Shown here in pieces: positions 27,222 to 35,874 of a DNA stretch of 64,000 bases (position 1 is its first letter; each line of letters opens with the position of its first letter). This DNA is from Arachidicoccus terrestris (GTDB taxonomy: Bacteria; Bacteroidota; Bacteroidia; Chitinophagales; Chitinophagaceae): assembly GCF_020042345.1 (NCBI RefSeq), contig NZ_CP083387.1, positions 4,154,001-4,218,000 of the forward strand, read 5' to 3'. Both the position numbers and the translations under genes were made by a program. The notes beneath the pieces are model-generated. The model was not told the origin of the DNA. It was given only the letters and a program-made list of their open reading frames with translations, and made no database searches.

Positions 27222-29129
27222 ATGCATTATTTATCTGCCGAGGGGCTTACCAAGAGTTATGGAATCATACCATTATTTAAGAATATTTCTTTTCATATCA
27301 ATGAAGGGGATAAAATAGGCCTGATTGCCCGAAATGGAGTGGGTAAAAGTACATTATTGAAAATCCTGGCGGGCAGGGAGACGCCCGATGAAGGTAAGCT
27401 ATGGATACACAAAGACGTCAAAGTAGCTTTATTTGAACAACAGCCCGCCTTTGATGAAAATGGATCAATTCTGGACAATGTGCTCCATGAAGCGCATCCT
27501 GTCATTCAGGCGATCCGCGGTTATGAAGCAGCTGTGGAAGCAGAGGATGCAGATCAGCTGGCGATGGCTTTTCAGCTCATGGACGAAGTTGGCGGCTGGT
27601 CATTTGATGCTAAAGTGGGGCAGATATTTGCCAAACTGAATATCAGGCAGCACCACCAGAAGGTATCAACGCTGAGCGGGGGGCAGCGCAAAAGAGTGGC
27701 ACTTGCCAGAACTTTGATTGACATCGGGTTTGAACCCGGGCATACGCTGCTTATGATGGATGAACCCACCAATCATCTGGATGTAGAAATGATTGAATGG
27801 CTGGAGCATTATCTGAATCAGGAAAAAGTGACATTATTGCTTGTCACCCATGATCGTTATTTTCTGGATGCTGTCTGTGATGAGATCTGGGAATTGGACC
27901 GTTCGGATATACAGGTGTATCGTGGTGATTATGAATATTATATGGAAGCAAAGGCAGCCCGTGTAGAGAGCGAACAGGCCAGTATCGAAAAGGCACGCAA
28001 TACGTATAGAAAGGAATTGGAATGGATGCGCAAGCAACCCAAGGCCAGGACGACCAAGAGTAAATCCAGGCAAGACAATTTTTATAAGGTAGCAGAAAAA
28101 GCCGGTCAGAAAATAGAGGACAACCAAATGCAACTCGAGGCAAAAATGACCAGGCTGGGCGGTAAGGTTGTGGAGCTGAAAAAGGTATATAAAAGTTATG
28201 GGGACCGAAAAATTATTCAGGGTTTTGATTATACGTTCTCCAAAGGGGAAAGAATAGGTATTGTCGGTAAAAACGGCGCAGGTAAGTCCACTCTCCTCAA
28301 TATAATACAACAGATCGAAACAGCCGATAGCGGCAAGATCAATATTGGAGAAACCGTCGTCTTCGGCAATTTCTCCCAGCAGGGACTGGAAATAAAAGAG
28401 AATGTACGGGTGATAGAATATGTTAAATCCATAGCGGAAAGCTTTCCGCTGGCTGGAGGCGGATCACTCTCCGCAGCACAGTTCCTTGAACTTTTTCTAT
28501 TCCCCGGGGATAAACAGTATACATTTATTGAATCGTTGTCCGGAGGCGAAAAAAAGAGGCTTCAATTGCTGACGATTCTTTTCAGAAACCCCAATTTTCT
28601 CATCCTGGATGAACCTACCAATGATCTGGACCTGCCTACCCTCTCAGTTCTGGAAAATTTCCTGATAGATTATCAAGGCTGTATCCTGATCGTGTCGCAT
28701 GACCGGTATTTTATGGACCGTCTGGTCGATCATCTGTTTGTTTTTGAAGGAGACGGGCAGATACGGGATTTTCCAGGTAACTATTCCCAGTATAGGATCT
28801 GGCAAAAGCAGGAAGAGGCCAGGGCGAAATTGCTAAGCGACCCAAAAGAACCCAAAAAACAGCCGTCATCTGTGCCCGTGACGGGCAATGACGTAAAGAA
28901 TGAAAAAGGTATGAAAAAGCCTTCTTATAAAGAAAAACGGGAATTTGAGCAGTTGGAGAAAGAAATCGCCGAACTGGAAACCGAAAAGACGGGTTTGGAA
29001 GAAGCGCTTGGTAACGGCAATCTTGAATTCGAACAGTTAAGCGTTCACAGCAAACGAATCGCAGAGATCATCGCTTTATTGGAAGAAAAAGAACTTAGGT
29101 GGCTGGAACTCAGTGAGTTAATGGAGTAG
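27222..29129 (+). CDS. ABC-F family ATP-binding protein (Uup-like)
   Basis: Soluble protein of 635 residues with two ABC ATPase domains and no membrane segments. Domain 1: GLIARNGVGKSTLL (Walker A), LSGGQRKRVALARTL (signature), LLMMDEPTNHLD (Walker B). Domain 2: GIVGKNGAGKSTLL, LSGGEKKRLQLLTIL, FLILDEPTNDLD. Between them is the ABC-F linker with charged helices (EKARNTYRKELEWMRKQPKAR). The C-terminal ~90 residues form a charged coiled coil, as in Uup, which acts on branched DNA or on ribosomes. ABC-F proteins bind the ribosomal E site; antibiotic protection is possible but not indicated. Confidence 0.93.
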   Translation: MHYLSAEGLTKSYGIIPLFKNISFHINEGDKIGLIARNGVGKSTLLKILAGRETPDEGKLWIHKDVKVALFEQQPAFDENGSILDNVLHEAHPVIQAIRGYEAAVEAEDADQLAMAFQLMDEVGGWSFDAKVGQIFAKLNIRQHHQKVSTLSGGQRKRVALARTLIDIGFEPGHTLLMMDEPTNHLDVEMIEWLEHYLNQEKVTLLLVTHDRYFLDAVCDEIWELDRSDIQVYRGDYEYYMEAKAARVESEQASIEKARNTYRKELEWMRKQPKARTTKSKSRQDNFYKVAEKAGQKIEDNQMQLEAKMTRLGGKVVELKKVYKSYGDRKIIQGFDYTFSKGERIGIVGKNGAGKSTLLNIIQQIETADSGKINIGETVVFGNFSQQGLEIKENVRVIEYVKSIAESFPLAGGGSLSAAQFLELFLFPGDKQYTFIESLSGGEKKRLQLLTILFRNPNFLILDEPTNDLDLPTLSVLENFLIDYQGCILIVSHDRYFMDRLVDHLFVFEGDGQIRDFPGNYSQYRIWQKQEEARAKLLSDPKEPKKQPSSVPVTGNDVKNEKGMKKPSYKEKREFEQLEKEIAELETEKTGLEEALGNGNLEFEQLSVHSKRIAEIIALLEEKELRWLELSELME

Positions 29130-29170
29130 ATCCGGCTGCTGGTCCATGGCGTATTTTCGCGATTTCAGGC

Positions 29171-29201
29171 TTTGTCAAAGGCGAAAATAGCCTTACCTTT
29201 G
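29171..29201 (+). promoter_or_regulatory. Promoter of prfC
   Basis: TTTG at 29171-29174, a 19-bp spacer and TACCTTTG at 29194-29201 match the Bacteroidota promoter consensus exactly. The prfC ATG lies 18 bp after the -7 box, so the 5' leader would be about 10 nt. Confidence 0.7.
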
Positions 29202-29219
29202 CGGGCTATTTACAGAGCG

Positions 29220-30812
29220 ATGAAATACGAAAAAGAAATTAACCGGCGTAAAAGCTTCGCCATCATCTCCCATCCGGATGCGGGCAAAACAACGCTAACT
29301 GAAAAATTCCTGTTATTTGGCGGAGCGATTCAAACCGCTGGTGCTGTTAAGAGCAACAAAATAAAAAAACACGCGACATCTGACTTTATGGAGATCGAGC
29401 GTCAGCGTGGTATTTCCGTGGCAACTTCAGTGATGACCTTTGAATACAAGGATTTTCTGATTAACTTGCTTGACACACCCGGTCATAAAGACTTTGCGGA
29501 AGATACCTATCGGACATTGACGGCTGTGGATAGTGTTGTTCTGGTCGTAGACAGCGTGAACGGTGTGGAAGACCAGACCAGAAGGTTGATCGAAGTCTGC
29601 CGCATGCGCGATACACCAGTTATCGTATTTATCAATAAAATGGACCGGGACGGAAAGAACCGCTTTGATCTGCTGGAAGAGATTGAAAAAGAGTTAAAGC
29701 TGACCCTGCATCCCATGACCTTCCCCATTAATAGCGGTAAGGACTTTAAAGGGGTGTATAACCTTAGGGAGAAGAATCTGGTATTGTTCACGCCTGGTAC
29801 AAAGGCGGATAGTGAAAGCGTAGTAATTGCTGATCTCGCTGATCCGGTTCTGGATAAAAAACTGGGATCCAAAGACGCGGATACGCTTCGCGAAGATGTC
29901 GAGTTAATAGATGGTGTTTATGGTGAGCTGGATACAGAGGCTTATCTGAACGGTCAGGTTGCGCCCGTATTCTTTGGCAGCGCGGTCAATAACTTCGGCG
30001 TGAAAGAAATGCTGGATACTTTTATTGATATTGCGCCCGTTCCCCGCAACAGATCAACTACTTTGCGCGAAGTCAGCGCAGGAGAAGATAAATTCAGTGG
30101 TTTTGTGTTTAAGATACATGCAAACCTGGACCCCAAGCATCGTGACCGTATTGCTTTTCTAAGGGTTTGTAGCGGGAGATTTGAGCGTAATAAATATTAT
30201 AAACATGTACGCCTTGGCAAGGATATCCGGTTTAGCAACCCATATAGCTTTATGGCCCGCAGCAAGGATATCATTGAAGATGCCTATCCGGGCGATGTAG
30301 TGGGTCTTTTTGATACCGGAAACTTTAAAATAGGTGATACACTGACTGAGGGTGAGAAATTCTATTTTACGGGTATTCCTTCTTTCTCCCCGGAAATTTT
30401 TAAAGAGCTGGTCAATAAGGATCCTATGAAAACCAAGCAGATGGAAAAAGGGATTGCCCAACTGACAGATGAGGGCGTTGCCCAGTTATTTACCCAGTAT
30501 GGTGGCACGAAAAAGATCATTGGCTGTGTGGGTGATCTTCAATTTGAGGTGATCCAATACCGTTTATTACAGGAGTACGGCGCTTCTGTAGAATTTAGAA
30601 CCCTTCCTTTTTATAAGGCTTGCTGGCTTACCTGTAAGGATGAAAAAATCCTGGAAGACTTTATGCGCTTCAAACAACAGAATACCGGTGAAGATAAAGA
30701 TGGCAATCCGGTTTATCTTGCCCAGAGTGAATGGTTCCTTAATACGGAGATTACCAATAATCCGGATATTGAATTTCACTTTTCAAGCGAGGTGCAGGGG
30801 CCTGAAGCCTAG
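29220..30812 (+). CDS. prfC: Peptide chain release factor 3
   Basis: Ribosomal GTPase that removes RF1/RF2 after peptide release. 530 residues, almost the same as the 529 typical of RF3. G-domain motifs are all present: [19 protein letters not shown] (G1), [12 protein letters not shown] (G2), [14 protein letters not shown] (G3) and NKMDRDG (G4), then domain II and the RF3 C-terminal domain ([12 protein letters not shown]). The ATG at 29220 gives [17 protein letters not shown] at 29172 is rejected because it sits inside the promoter. RF3 presence varies among Bacteroidota, so this is informative for classification. Confidence 0.97.
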   Translation: MKYEKEINRRKSFAIISHPDAGKTTLTEKFLLFGGAIQTAGAVKSNKIKKHATSDFMEIERQRGISVATSVMTFEYKDFLINLLDTPGHKDFAEDTYRTLTAVDSVVLVVDSVNGVEDQTRRLIEVCRMRDTPVIVFINKMDRDGKNRFDLLEEIEKELKLTLHPMTFPINSGKDFKGVYNLREKNLVLFTPGTKADSESVVIADLADPVLDKKLGSKDADTLREDVELIDGVYGELDTEAYLNGQVAPVFFGSAVNNFGVKEMLDTFIDIAPVPRNRSTTLREVSAGEDKFSGFVFKIHANLDPKHRDRIAFLRVCSGRFERNKYYKHVRLGKDIRFSNPYSFMARSKDIIEDAYPGDVVGLFDTGNFKIGDTLTEGEKFYFTGIPSFSPEIFKELVNKDPMKTKQMEKGIAQLTDEGVAQLFTQYGGTKKIIGCVGDLQFEVIQYRLLQEYGASVEFRTLPFYKACWLTCKDEKILEDFMRFKQQNTGEDKDGNPVYLAQSEWFLNTEITNNPDIEFHFSSEVQGPEA

Positions 30813-30824
30813 TCGTTTTTGGAT

Positions 30825-30842
30825 TAGCTGGGCAACCAGCTA
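30825..30842 (+). terminator. Possible weak terminator after prfC
   Basis: TAGCTGG-GCAA-CCAGCTA, a 7-bp stem with a GNRA tetraloop, begins 12 bp after the prfC stop. No U-run follows, so it may stabilise the mRNA end rather than terminate transcription. Confidence 0.3.
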
Positions 30843-30907
30843 TAACTTGACTCCCAGAGCAGTTGGTTTACGTTATCTGTGGTCGGCTGTTAATTTACTG
30901 CCTATCA

Positions 30908-31597
30908 TTAATCCATCCTGATCGCCTTGAACTCGCTCTTACTGCCCATAAATACATTGTAATCGACATTGCCTTGTATACCGTTGATCCTGTAATTATT
31001 GCTTTTTTGCCAGAAAATACAGTCACATGCCGGTTTAGATTGATAGCTGGCAATCCAGAGCTTATATTCCTTGGGTAAGCCGCTTTTTAAATACTGATTA
31101 AAAAGCATACAATCCGTATATATAACGGGCCTTACACCTATCTCTTTCTCAACTGTAGTTAAGAATGTCGTAACCTCCCGGACTACTGCACTGACAGAAG
31201 GCATAGGGCGAATCCATTCAATATCTAATACTGGCGGTAAATCTCCTTTCCTGAGTTTAGCGGTCCGAATAAAATGTAAAGCCTGACGAATGCCCGGAGA
31301 GGTAAAAGAGAAAAAATGGTAAGCTCCGGATACGATTTCATGTTTGCGTGCCTGGACTCTGTTGTCTTCGTAGGTGGCGTCACTATGGGTGCTGCCTTCT
31401 GTGGCTTTAAAATAGATAAAATCCGGCTCTTTGGCAGCGATCTGTTTCCAGTTGATACTTCCCTGATGATGGGAAATATCCAGCCCCCAGATGCCATTAC
31501 CTGACTGTGCAGATACAGATGACGTACCAATGAACAAAAACATTAAAACCAGACCGGACAGTGTTAAATTAAAAAGTGCGGTTCGCTTTTTGGTCAT
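30908..31597 (-). CDS. Glycoside hydrolase family 25 lysozyme-like protein
   Basis: Exported muramidase of about 229 residues. A signal peptide (TALFNLTLSGLVLMFLFIGTSSVSAQ) precedes the GH25 barrel. Catalytic region: GLDISHHQGSINW with the first aspartate, YFKATEGSTHSD, and LPPVLDIEW with the Asp-x-Glu pair, then IYTDCMLFNQYL and LWIASYQ. It cleaves N-acetylmuramic acid to N-acetylglucosamine bonds in peptidoglycan, perhaps for cell wall turnover or attack on neighbours. ATG 31597 gives MTKKRTAL; a longer frame from 31726 runs through a terminator and is rejected. Confidence 0.92.
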   Translation of the reverse strand: MTKKRTALFNLTLSGLVLMFLFIGTSSVSAQSGNGIWGLDISHHQGSINWKQIAAKEPDFIYFKATEGSTHSDATYEDNRVQARKHEIVSGAYHFFSFTSPGIRQALHFIRTAKLRKGDLPPVLDIEWIRPMPSVSAVVREVTTFLTTVEKEIGVRPVIYTDCMLFNQYLKSGLPKEYKLWIASYQSKPACDCIFWQKSNNYRINGIQGNVDYNVFMGSKSEFKAIRMD

Positions 31598-31652
31598 ATA
31601 TACTGTTTTGATGGTATAATTGCCTGCTTTGTTACAAAAAACCTGCCATGAA

Positions 31653-31682
31653 AAAGGCATACTTTTTTTGGAGTATGCCTTT
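31653..31682 (-). terminator. Intrinsic terminator of metZ
   Basis: A perfect 11-bp stem (AAAGGCATACT paired with AGTATGCCTTT) with an 8-nt loop, followed on the minus strand by a T-run. It lies 44 bp after the metZ stop and before the lysozyme start. Confidence 0.8.
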
Positions 31683-31725
31683 AATGCGGATGCTTTATAA
31701 AAATAAATGCGCGGATCTTCTTGCA

Positions 31726-32904
31726 CTAGATTTTAGCGAGCGCCTGTTCGATATCAGCAATGATGTCATCAGGATGCTCCAGGCCAACAGAAATCCGGAT
31801 CAGGCCCGGCGTAATACCCACCCTTGCCCTTTCTTCATCGGTAAGCTTGGAGTGCGTCGTACTGGCCGGATGAGAAGCAATACTCCTTGAATCTCCTAAA
31901 TTGGGTGTCAGCGATAAAAGCTCCAGGCTGTCCATGAATCTGGCTCCTGCCTGTACACCGCCCTTGATCTCAAAACAAACGATACCCCCTCCTGCTTTCA
32001 TTTGTTTTTTTGCAATTTCGTATTGAGGATGGCTGGGCAGGAAAGGATATTTAACCCATTCCAGTTTTGGATGTTTTTCCATTTTCTCAGCCAGTTGTAA
32101 AGCGCTAGCCGAATGCCGGTCAATACGAATGGCCAATGTTTCCAGACTCTTGCTAAGTACCCAGGCATTGAATGCTGAAAGTGCCGGGCCGGAGTTGCGG
32201 CAGAATAAGTAAATTTCGTTGATCAATTCCTTTTTGCCTACAACCACACCACCCAGAACCCGGCCCTGACCGTCCATCCATTTAGTAGCAGAGTGCAGAA
32301 CGATATCTGCGCCAAAATCTACAGGTGTTTGTAATATCGGCGTGGCGAAACAGTTGTCAACATTGAAGATAACTCCATGCTTTTTGGCCAGCTGGCCAAC
32401 CGCTTCCAGATCTACCAGTTCTAACTGAGGGTTGGTGGGGGTTTCAAGGTAGATCATTTTAGTATTTGGGCGGATCTCTTTTTCCCAGCTGCTGACATCA
32501 TCAGCGGGAACAAACGTATATTCAATACCAAATTTATCTAAAAATTTAGTAACGACTGTTACTGTGCCGCCAAAGATAGAACGGCAACAAAGCAGGTGAT
32601 CTCCTGCTTTTAAAAGCGCCATAAAAGAACTGAATACAGCAGCCATGCCACTTGCGACGGCGTATCCTGCCTCACATTTTTCCATGGCCGCAACTTTTGC
32701 GGCAAATTCATCCACATTGGGATTGCTATATCTGCTGTAAATATTATCGTCGGTTTCACCGGCAAAAGCTGCCCGCATATCGTCGGCTTTGTCAAAAACA
32801 AAGCTGCTAGTCAGGAAAACAGGAACGGCATGTTCGTGTTGGGAGGTCGTCGGCGTCTGCAGACGGATGGCCTGGGTTTCAGGATGTAATTTTTTATTTG
32901 ACAT
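31726..32904 (-). CDS. metZ: O-succinylhomoserine sulfhydrylase / trans-sulfuration enzyme
   Basis: PLP-dependent cytosolic enzyme of 392 residues from the Cys/Met metabolism family, most like MetZ, which makes homocysteine from O-succinylhomoserine and sulfide. PLP lysine is in SATKWMDGQGRVLGGVVVG; other signatures are YSRYSNPNVDEFAAKVAAME, ASGMAAVFSSFMALLKAGD and TPTNPQLELVD. The C-terminus has SLGDSR-type residues as NLGDSRSIASHPASTTH and ISVGLEHPDDIIADI. Cystathionine gamma-synthase is close in sequence and cannot be fully excluded. No other met gene is adjacent; an OsmC gene lies upstream. Confidence 0.88.
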   Translation of the reverse strand: MSNKKLHPETQAIRLQTPTTSQHEHAVPVFLTSSFVFDKADDMRAAFAGETDDNIYSRYSNPNVDEFAAKVAAMEKCEAGYAVASGMAAVFSSFMALLKAGDHLLCCRSIFGGTVTVVTKFLDKFGIEYTFVPADDVSSWEKEIRPNTKMIYLETPTNPQLELVDLEAVGQLAKKHGVIFNVDNCFATPILQTPVDFGADIVLHSATKWMDGQGRVLGGVVVGKKELINEIYLFCRNSGPALSAFNAWVLSKSLETLAIRIDRHSASALQLAEKMEKHPKLEWVKYPFLPSHPQYEIAKKQMKAGGGIVCFEIKGGVQAGARFMDSLELLSLTPNLGDSRSIASHPASTTHSKLTDEERARVGITPGLIRISVGLEHPDDIIADIEQALAKI

Positions 32905-32976
32905 GTACTATTTAAAATTATGCGTATAATGATTAAATGCTGTTGGTGTGTGGCGGCTGTAGCCCGCATGAAGGGA

Positions 32977-33402
32977 TTATTGCCCGTTCAAGACTAGTTC
33001 ATAACGGATAGTCGCACCGGCGGCACGTAACGTTGCAGCCACAGAACAGTACTTATCCAAAGAAAGATCGATCGCCTTTTTAGCGCTTACTCTGTCCACG
33101 TCTCCGTCGATCATGAAAGTAATGAAGATCTCTTTCCAAAGAGAAGGCTCTTTGTCCGCCTCTCGTTCTCCATTAACGGTCACTTTATAATCGCTGATCT
33201 GCTGTTTTCTCTTTTTAAGGATTTGAAGCACATCTATACTGGCGCAGCCTGCGAGTGCATTGAGGAGCAATTGCATGGGCCGGGCCCCATATCCTTCACC
33301 TCCCATCTCTGGTTTGGTGTCCATTTTGGTGATTATTCCGTTCTCATCAATGGAATCAAAGGCAAAATGCTGACCGGCGCGGATTAATTCTATTTGGGCC
33401 AT
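32977..33402 (-). CDS. OsmC family peroxiredoxin-like protein
   Basis: Cytosolic protein of 141 residues in the OsmC/Ohr fold. The two active-site cysteines are visible in NALAGCASIDVLQIL (about residue 53) and DKYCSVAATLRAAG (about residue 118). It reduces organic peroxides in characterised relatives, using dithiol donors. The short spacer (72 bp) to metZ suggests a possible shared transcript linking sulfur metabolism and oxidative stress, but this is inference. A thioredoxin gene on the other strand starts 190 bp away. Confidence 0.9.
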   Translation of the reverse strand: MAQIELIRAGQHFAFDSIDENGIITKMDTKPEMGGEGYGARPMQLLLNALAGCASIDVLQILKKRKQQISDYKVTVNGEREADKEPSLWKEIFITFMIDGDVDRVSAKKAIDLSLDKYCSVAATLRAAGATIRYELVLNGQ

Positions 33403-33543
33403 AATTGATCTATTTGGAGGGCAAAATTAGGTATAAAAGTGACACAATGATCCTGCCGGAAGAAATTTATGCCTTTCTGTCACTCAATTGTTATAATATA
33501 TGTCGCGTTCGTGCCAAAAGAGCTTACAATCCAAAATTGGAGT

Positions 33544-33551
33544 TATCTTTG
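33544..33551 (+). promoter_or_regulatory. -7 box before trxA
   Basis: TATCTTTG is an exact TAnnTTTG box located 41 bp before the thioredoxin ATG. No TTTG sits at the standard distance upstream, so activation or a weak -33 element is possible. Confidence 0.5.
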
Positions 33552-33592
33552 TATTTCAATCTAGTAATTATTCAACCTTAAATTAAAAAGTT

Positions 33593-33910
33593 ATGGCTTT
33601 AGAATTTACCGACGCCAACTTCCAAAATGAAGTGATTGCAAACGATAAATTAACCGTTGTGGATTTTTGGGCAGAATGGTGCGGGCCATGTCGCGCAATC
33701 GGGCCTGTTGTTGAAGAACTGGCCAAAGAGTATGAAGGACAGGTAAAGGTAGGCAAACTCAATGTCGATAATAATCCGGATGTCAGTGTAAAATATGGCA
33801 TTACTTCTATTCCTGCTATTCTCTTTATTAAAAACGGGGAAGTCGTTGACAAACAGATCGGCGCCGTTCCTAAATCCGTTTTGGATCAGAAAATTAAAGC
33901 CCATCTTTAA
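33593..33910 (+). CDS. trxA: Thioredoxin
   Basis: Small cytosolic disulfide reductase of 105 residues, the standard length. The redox motif WCGPCR is preceded by VVDFWAEWCG, and the cis-proline is in TSIPAILFIKNGEVV. It uses NADPH through a thioredoxin reductase, which is not in this window. It is a single-gene unit with its own promoter box and a strong terminator. Confidence 0.97.
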   Translation: MALEFTDANFQNEVIANDKLTVVDFWAEWCGPCRAIGPVVEELAKEYEGQVKVGKLNVDNNPDVSVKYGITSIPAILFIKNGEVVDKQIGAVPKSVLDQKIKAHL

Positions 33911-33947
33911 TTTTGCTTAAGTGCCCCATATAAATAGCACAACCAAC

Positions 33948-33976
33948 AAAAAAGTACAGCATTGCTGTACTTTTTT
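33948..33976 (+). terminator. Intrinsic terminator of trxA
   Basis: A perfect 13-bp stem, AAAAAAGTACAGC paired with GCTGTACTTTTTT around a 3-nt loop, 37 bp after the trxA stop. The T-run continues after the stem. It could also act for the opposite strand. Confidence 0.85.
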
Positions 33977-34069
33977 GTTTTCAGGCAGCATTGGCTCAAA
34001 ATAAGAGCATGCAATTGTTAAAATCCTTCCACGAAGCACTTTACTTTAAGGAAGTAAGTTGATATTGTT

Positions 34070-35659
34070 TTATGCGCTTCTTTTTTTACTGACAGCAGGC
34101 TTAGCGATACCCTTGTTTTTGCGGCTGGCCAGATATCTTTCTCTTAATACCTTCTGTACCGGAACTTTCCGGATTTTGCTTTCCAACCAGGACTGAATAT
34201 CCAGATACATGAACGATCGGGTTTCCAGTGAGTTTTTCTCTAACTTGTCCAGTTGTTCCTTAAGGGCTTTAAAGGCGGCCAGCATACGGCCCGGAGATAG
34301 TTTAAAAGATTTTTTAAGAAACACAAATATCGCTTCTTCTACTACGTTCAGGTTTTTCATATTAGCCATATAGCGATAAACAGATTTCAGCAGATATTCC
34401 AGAAGCTCCATATTGCCCAGTTCGTAATGGGCGATCAAGTGCAGCAGCCGGGCATAGCATTGCAGATCAGTTCTAAGATCAGATTTTTGATGAATAATCT
34501 TATTGAGGTAATCAATACAGCTTCCGTTATCGCCACTGCCAAAATACAAACAGGCAATTTTGTAATAAAAGACCAGTACCCGGTGCGTATCCAGATGGGT
34601 TTTGTATTCAGTGAGTTTTTCTTCAATCAATGGGATGAGTTCAATACCTTTCGTAAAGGTGCCTTCCAGAAAATGGCGATTAATCTCTGCTGTATACAGG
34701 TACATAAAAACCTGTATTTTAATGTTGACACTGCTATAGGCTATTGGCTTTTGACTAAAGGCTTCAAATACCTGCAATACCTCTACGAATTTATCATGAT
34801 TATTGGTGTCAAAATGTGCACTGAGCAGGTTGTGCATGGCCTTTACAAAAAGAACAGGTTCTACGTCCTGCATAGAAGGTTCTTTGATAAATAAATCGAA
34901 CCATTTCTGGGTATAACGATAGAACATGCGCAGGTCTTGCAAAATAAAATGATACCAGCAATGAGCCTGATAATAATGCATTTTAGCATAAAAGGTTAAA
35001 TGCTGTTCCTGTATTTCGGGTAAATTGGTCTTAAAGAACAGTTGGACGGCCAGAACATCCTTTTGATCTCTGGCATGTCCCATTTTAATATACCAGCCAT
35101 ACATTTGCAAAGCCAGATTGGATAGCTGATTTTGTTGGGTGATCTTACCCGTAACCTGATTGACCGCTTCAGAGAGTTGCTCAGCTCTGTCTTGCATACT
35201 TCTGGTGACATGCAATAACTCAATTTTCTTGGAGAGCTCCAGTGCCAGCAATAGTGATACATGCTGATGATAAAGGGTAGCCTGCTGCTTGATCTTTTCC
35301 AGTGTTTTCAGACTCTGGATATAAAGTCCCTTGCTGTATAGAATACGGGCATGAGCCATTTGCTCATTGAGCCACATTTCCAGATTACTGTCATCTTTCA
35401 GGAGTCTGAGTGACGAGAGTATCTGTCTGGACAGATGTGCCTTCATATTGGAAAGCTGCTGCTTTTTCAGGGACTTATTTTTACGCAGCAGCACCGTTTC
35501 GTCATATTCCTCCATTTTATCAAAAGCATCAAACAACTGCACGATCTTCAGGTCTTCCGCGCCTGAAGATCGCTTGATAAAAAGTTTAAAATGGCGTTTT
35601 TCACTCTTTTCCAGCGATTTAACCAGCTGAAAAAGCTCGTCATTTCTTCGATTGGGCAT
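34070..35659 (-). CDS. Conserved-looking helical-repeat protein of unknown function
   Basis: A cytosolic, almost wholly alpha-helical protein of about 529 residues without signal peptide or membrane segments. The N-terminal part is highly charged (MPNRRNDELFQLVKSLEKSEK, LLRKNKSLKKQQLSNMKAHL). The middle and C-terminal parts look like TPR-type helical repeats, for instance GLYIQSLKTLEKIKQQATLY and YFGSGDNGSCIDYLNKII. The tail is very basic (RYLASRKNKGIAKPAVSKKRSA). I cannot name a function. The style is familiar from unnamed proteins in Chitinophagaceae, but I have no proof. ATG 35659 is chosen over 35692, which adds a short hydrophobic lead. It is divergent from leuA. Confidence 0.75.
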   Translation of the reverse strand: MPNRRNDELFQLVKSLEKSEKRHFKLFIKRSSGAEDLKIVQLFDAFDKMEEYDETVLLRKNKSLKKQQLSNMKAHLSRQILSSLRLLKDDSNLEMWLNEQMAHARILYSKGLYIQSLKTLEKIKQQATLYHQHVSLLLALELSKKIELLHVTRSMQDRAEQLSEAVNQVTGKITQQNQLSNLALQMYGWYIKMGHARDQKDVLAVQLFFKTNLPEIQEQHLTFYAKMHYYQAHCWYHFILQDLRMFYRYTQKWFDLFIKEPSMQDVEPVLFVKAMHNLLSAHFDTNNHDKFVEVLQVFEAFSQKPIAYSSVNIKIQVFMYLYTAEINRHFLEGTFTKGIELIPLIEEKLTEYKTHLDTHRVLVFYYKIACLYFGSGDNGSCIDYLNKIIHQKSDLRTDLQCYARLLHLIAHYELGNMELLEYLLKSVYRYMANMKNLNVVEEAIFVFLKKSFKLSPGRMLAAFKALKEQLDKLEKNSLETRSFMYLDIQSWLESKIRKVPVQKVLRERYLASRKNKGIAKPAVSKKRSA

Positions 35660-35748
35660 AGTAATAATCAATTTACCAAACCCTTGATACATGCGGGTTT
35701 AGGCACTACAAAGCTACGTTTTTCACCGTAGATTCCGGTATAATTTGA

Positions 35749-35780
35749 TTTGATTGTAAACAAAGCACTAAATACATTTG
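35749..35780 (+). promoter_or_regulatory. Promoter of the leu operon
   Basis: TTTG at 35749-35752, a 20-bp spacer and TACATTTG at 35773-35780 fit the Bacteroidota promoter consensus. The mRNA leader to the leuA ATG would be about 90 nt. A second TACATTTG at 35810-35817 has no -33 partner at the right distance and lies inside an inverted repeat. Confidence 0.65.
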
Positions 35781-35812
35781 AAAAATAAAGAAAAACGATC
35801 ACAAAAACTTAC

Positions 35813-35853
35813 ATTTGTTTGTTTAAAAGTACATATACACATAACAAACAAAT
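35813..35853 (+). repeat. Inverted repeat in the leuA leader
   Basis: ATTTGTTTGTT (35813-35823) is perfectly repeated in inverse as AACAAACAAAT (35843-35853), an 11-bp stem with a 19-nt loop, 21 bp before the leuA start. It has no U-run, and no Leu-rich short reading frame is seen nearby, so it is not an obvious attenuator. It may be an operator or a leader hairpin. Confidence 0.45.
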
Positions 35854-35874
35854 TAATTAAATAACGCTAAGATT

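Noticed and set aside
27012-27227. 71-codon minus-strand frame before the AraC regulator
   Set aside because: It overlaps the ABC-F start and both TATCTTTG boxes on the other strand, and its stop touches the regulator's start codon. It reads as intergenic sequence.
32905-32976. A SAM riboswitch between metZ and OsmC
   Set aside because: Only 72 bp are available and no conserved SAM-box core is visible.
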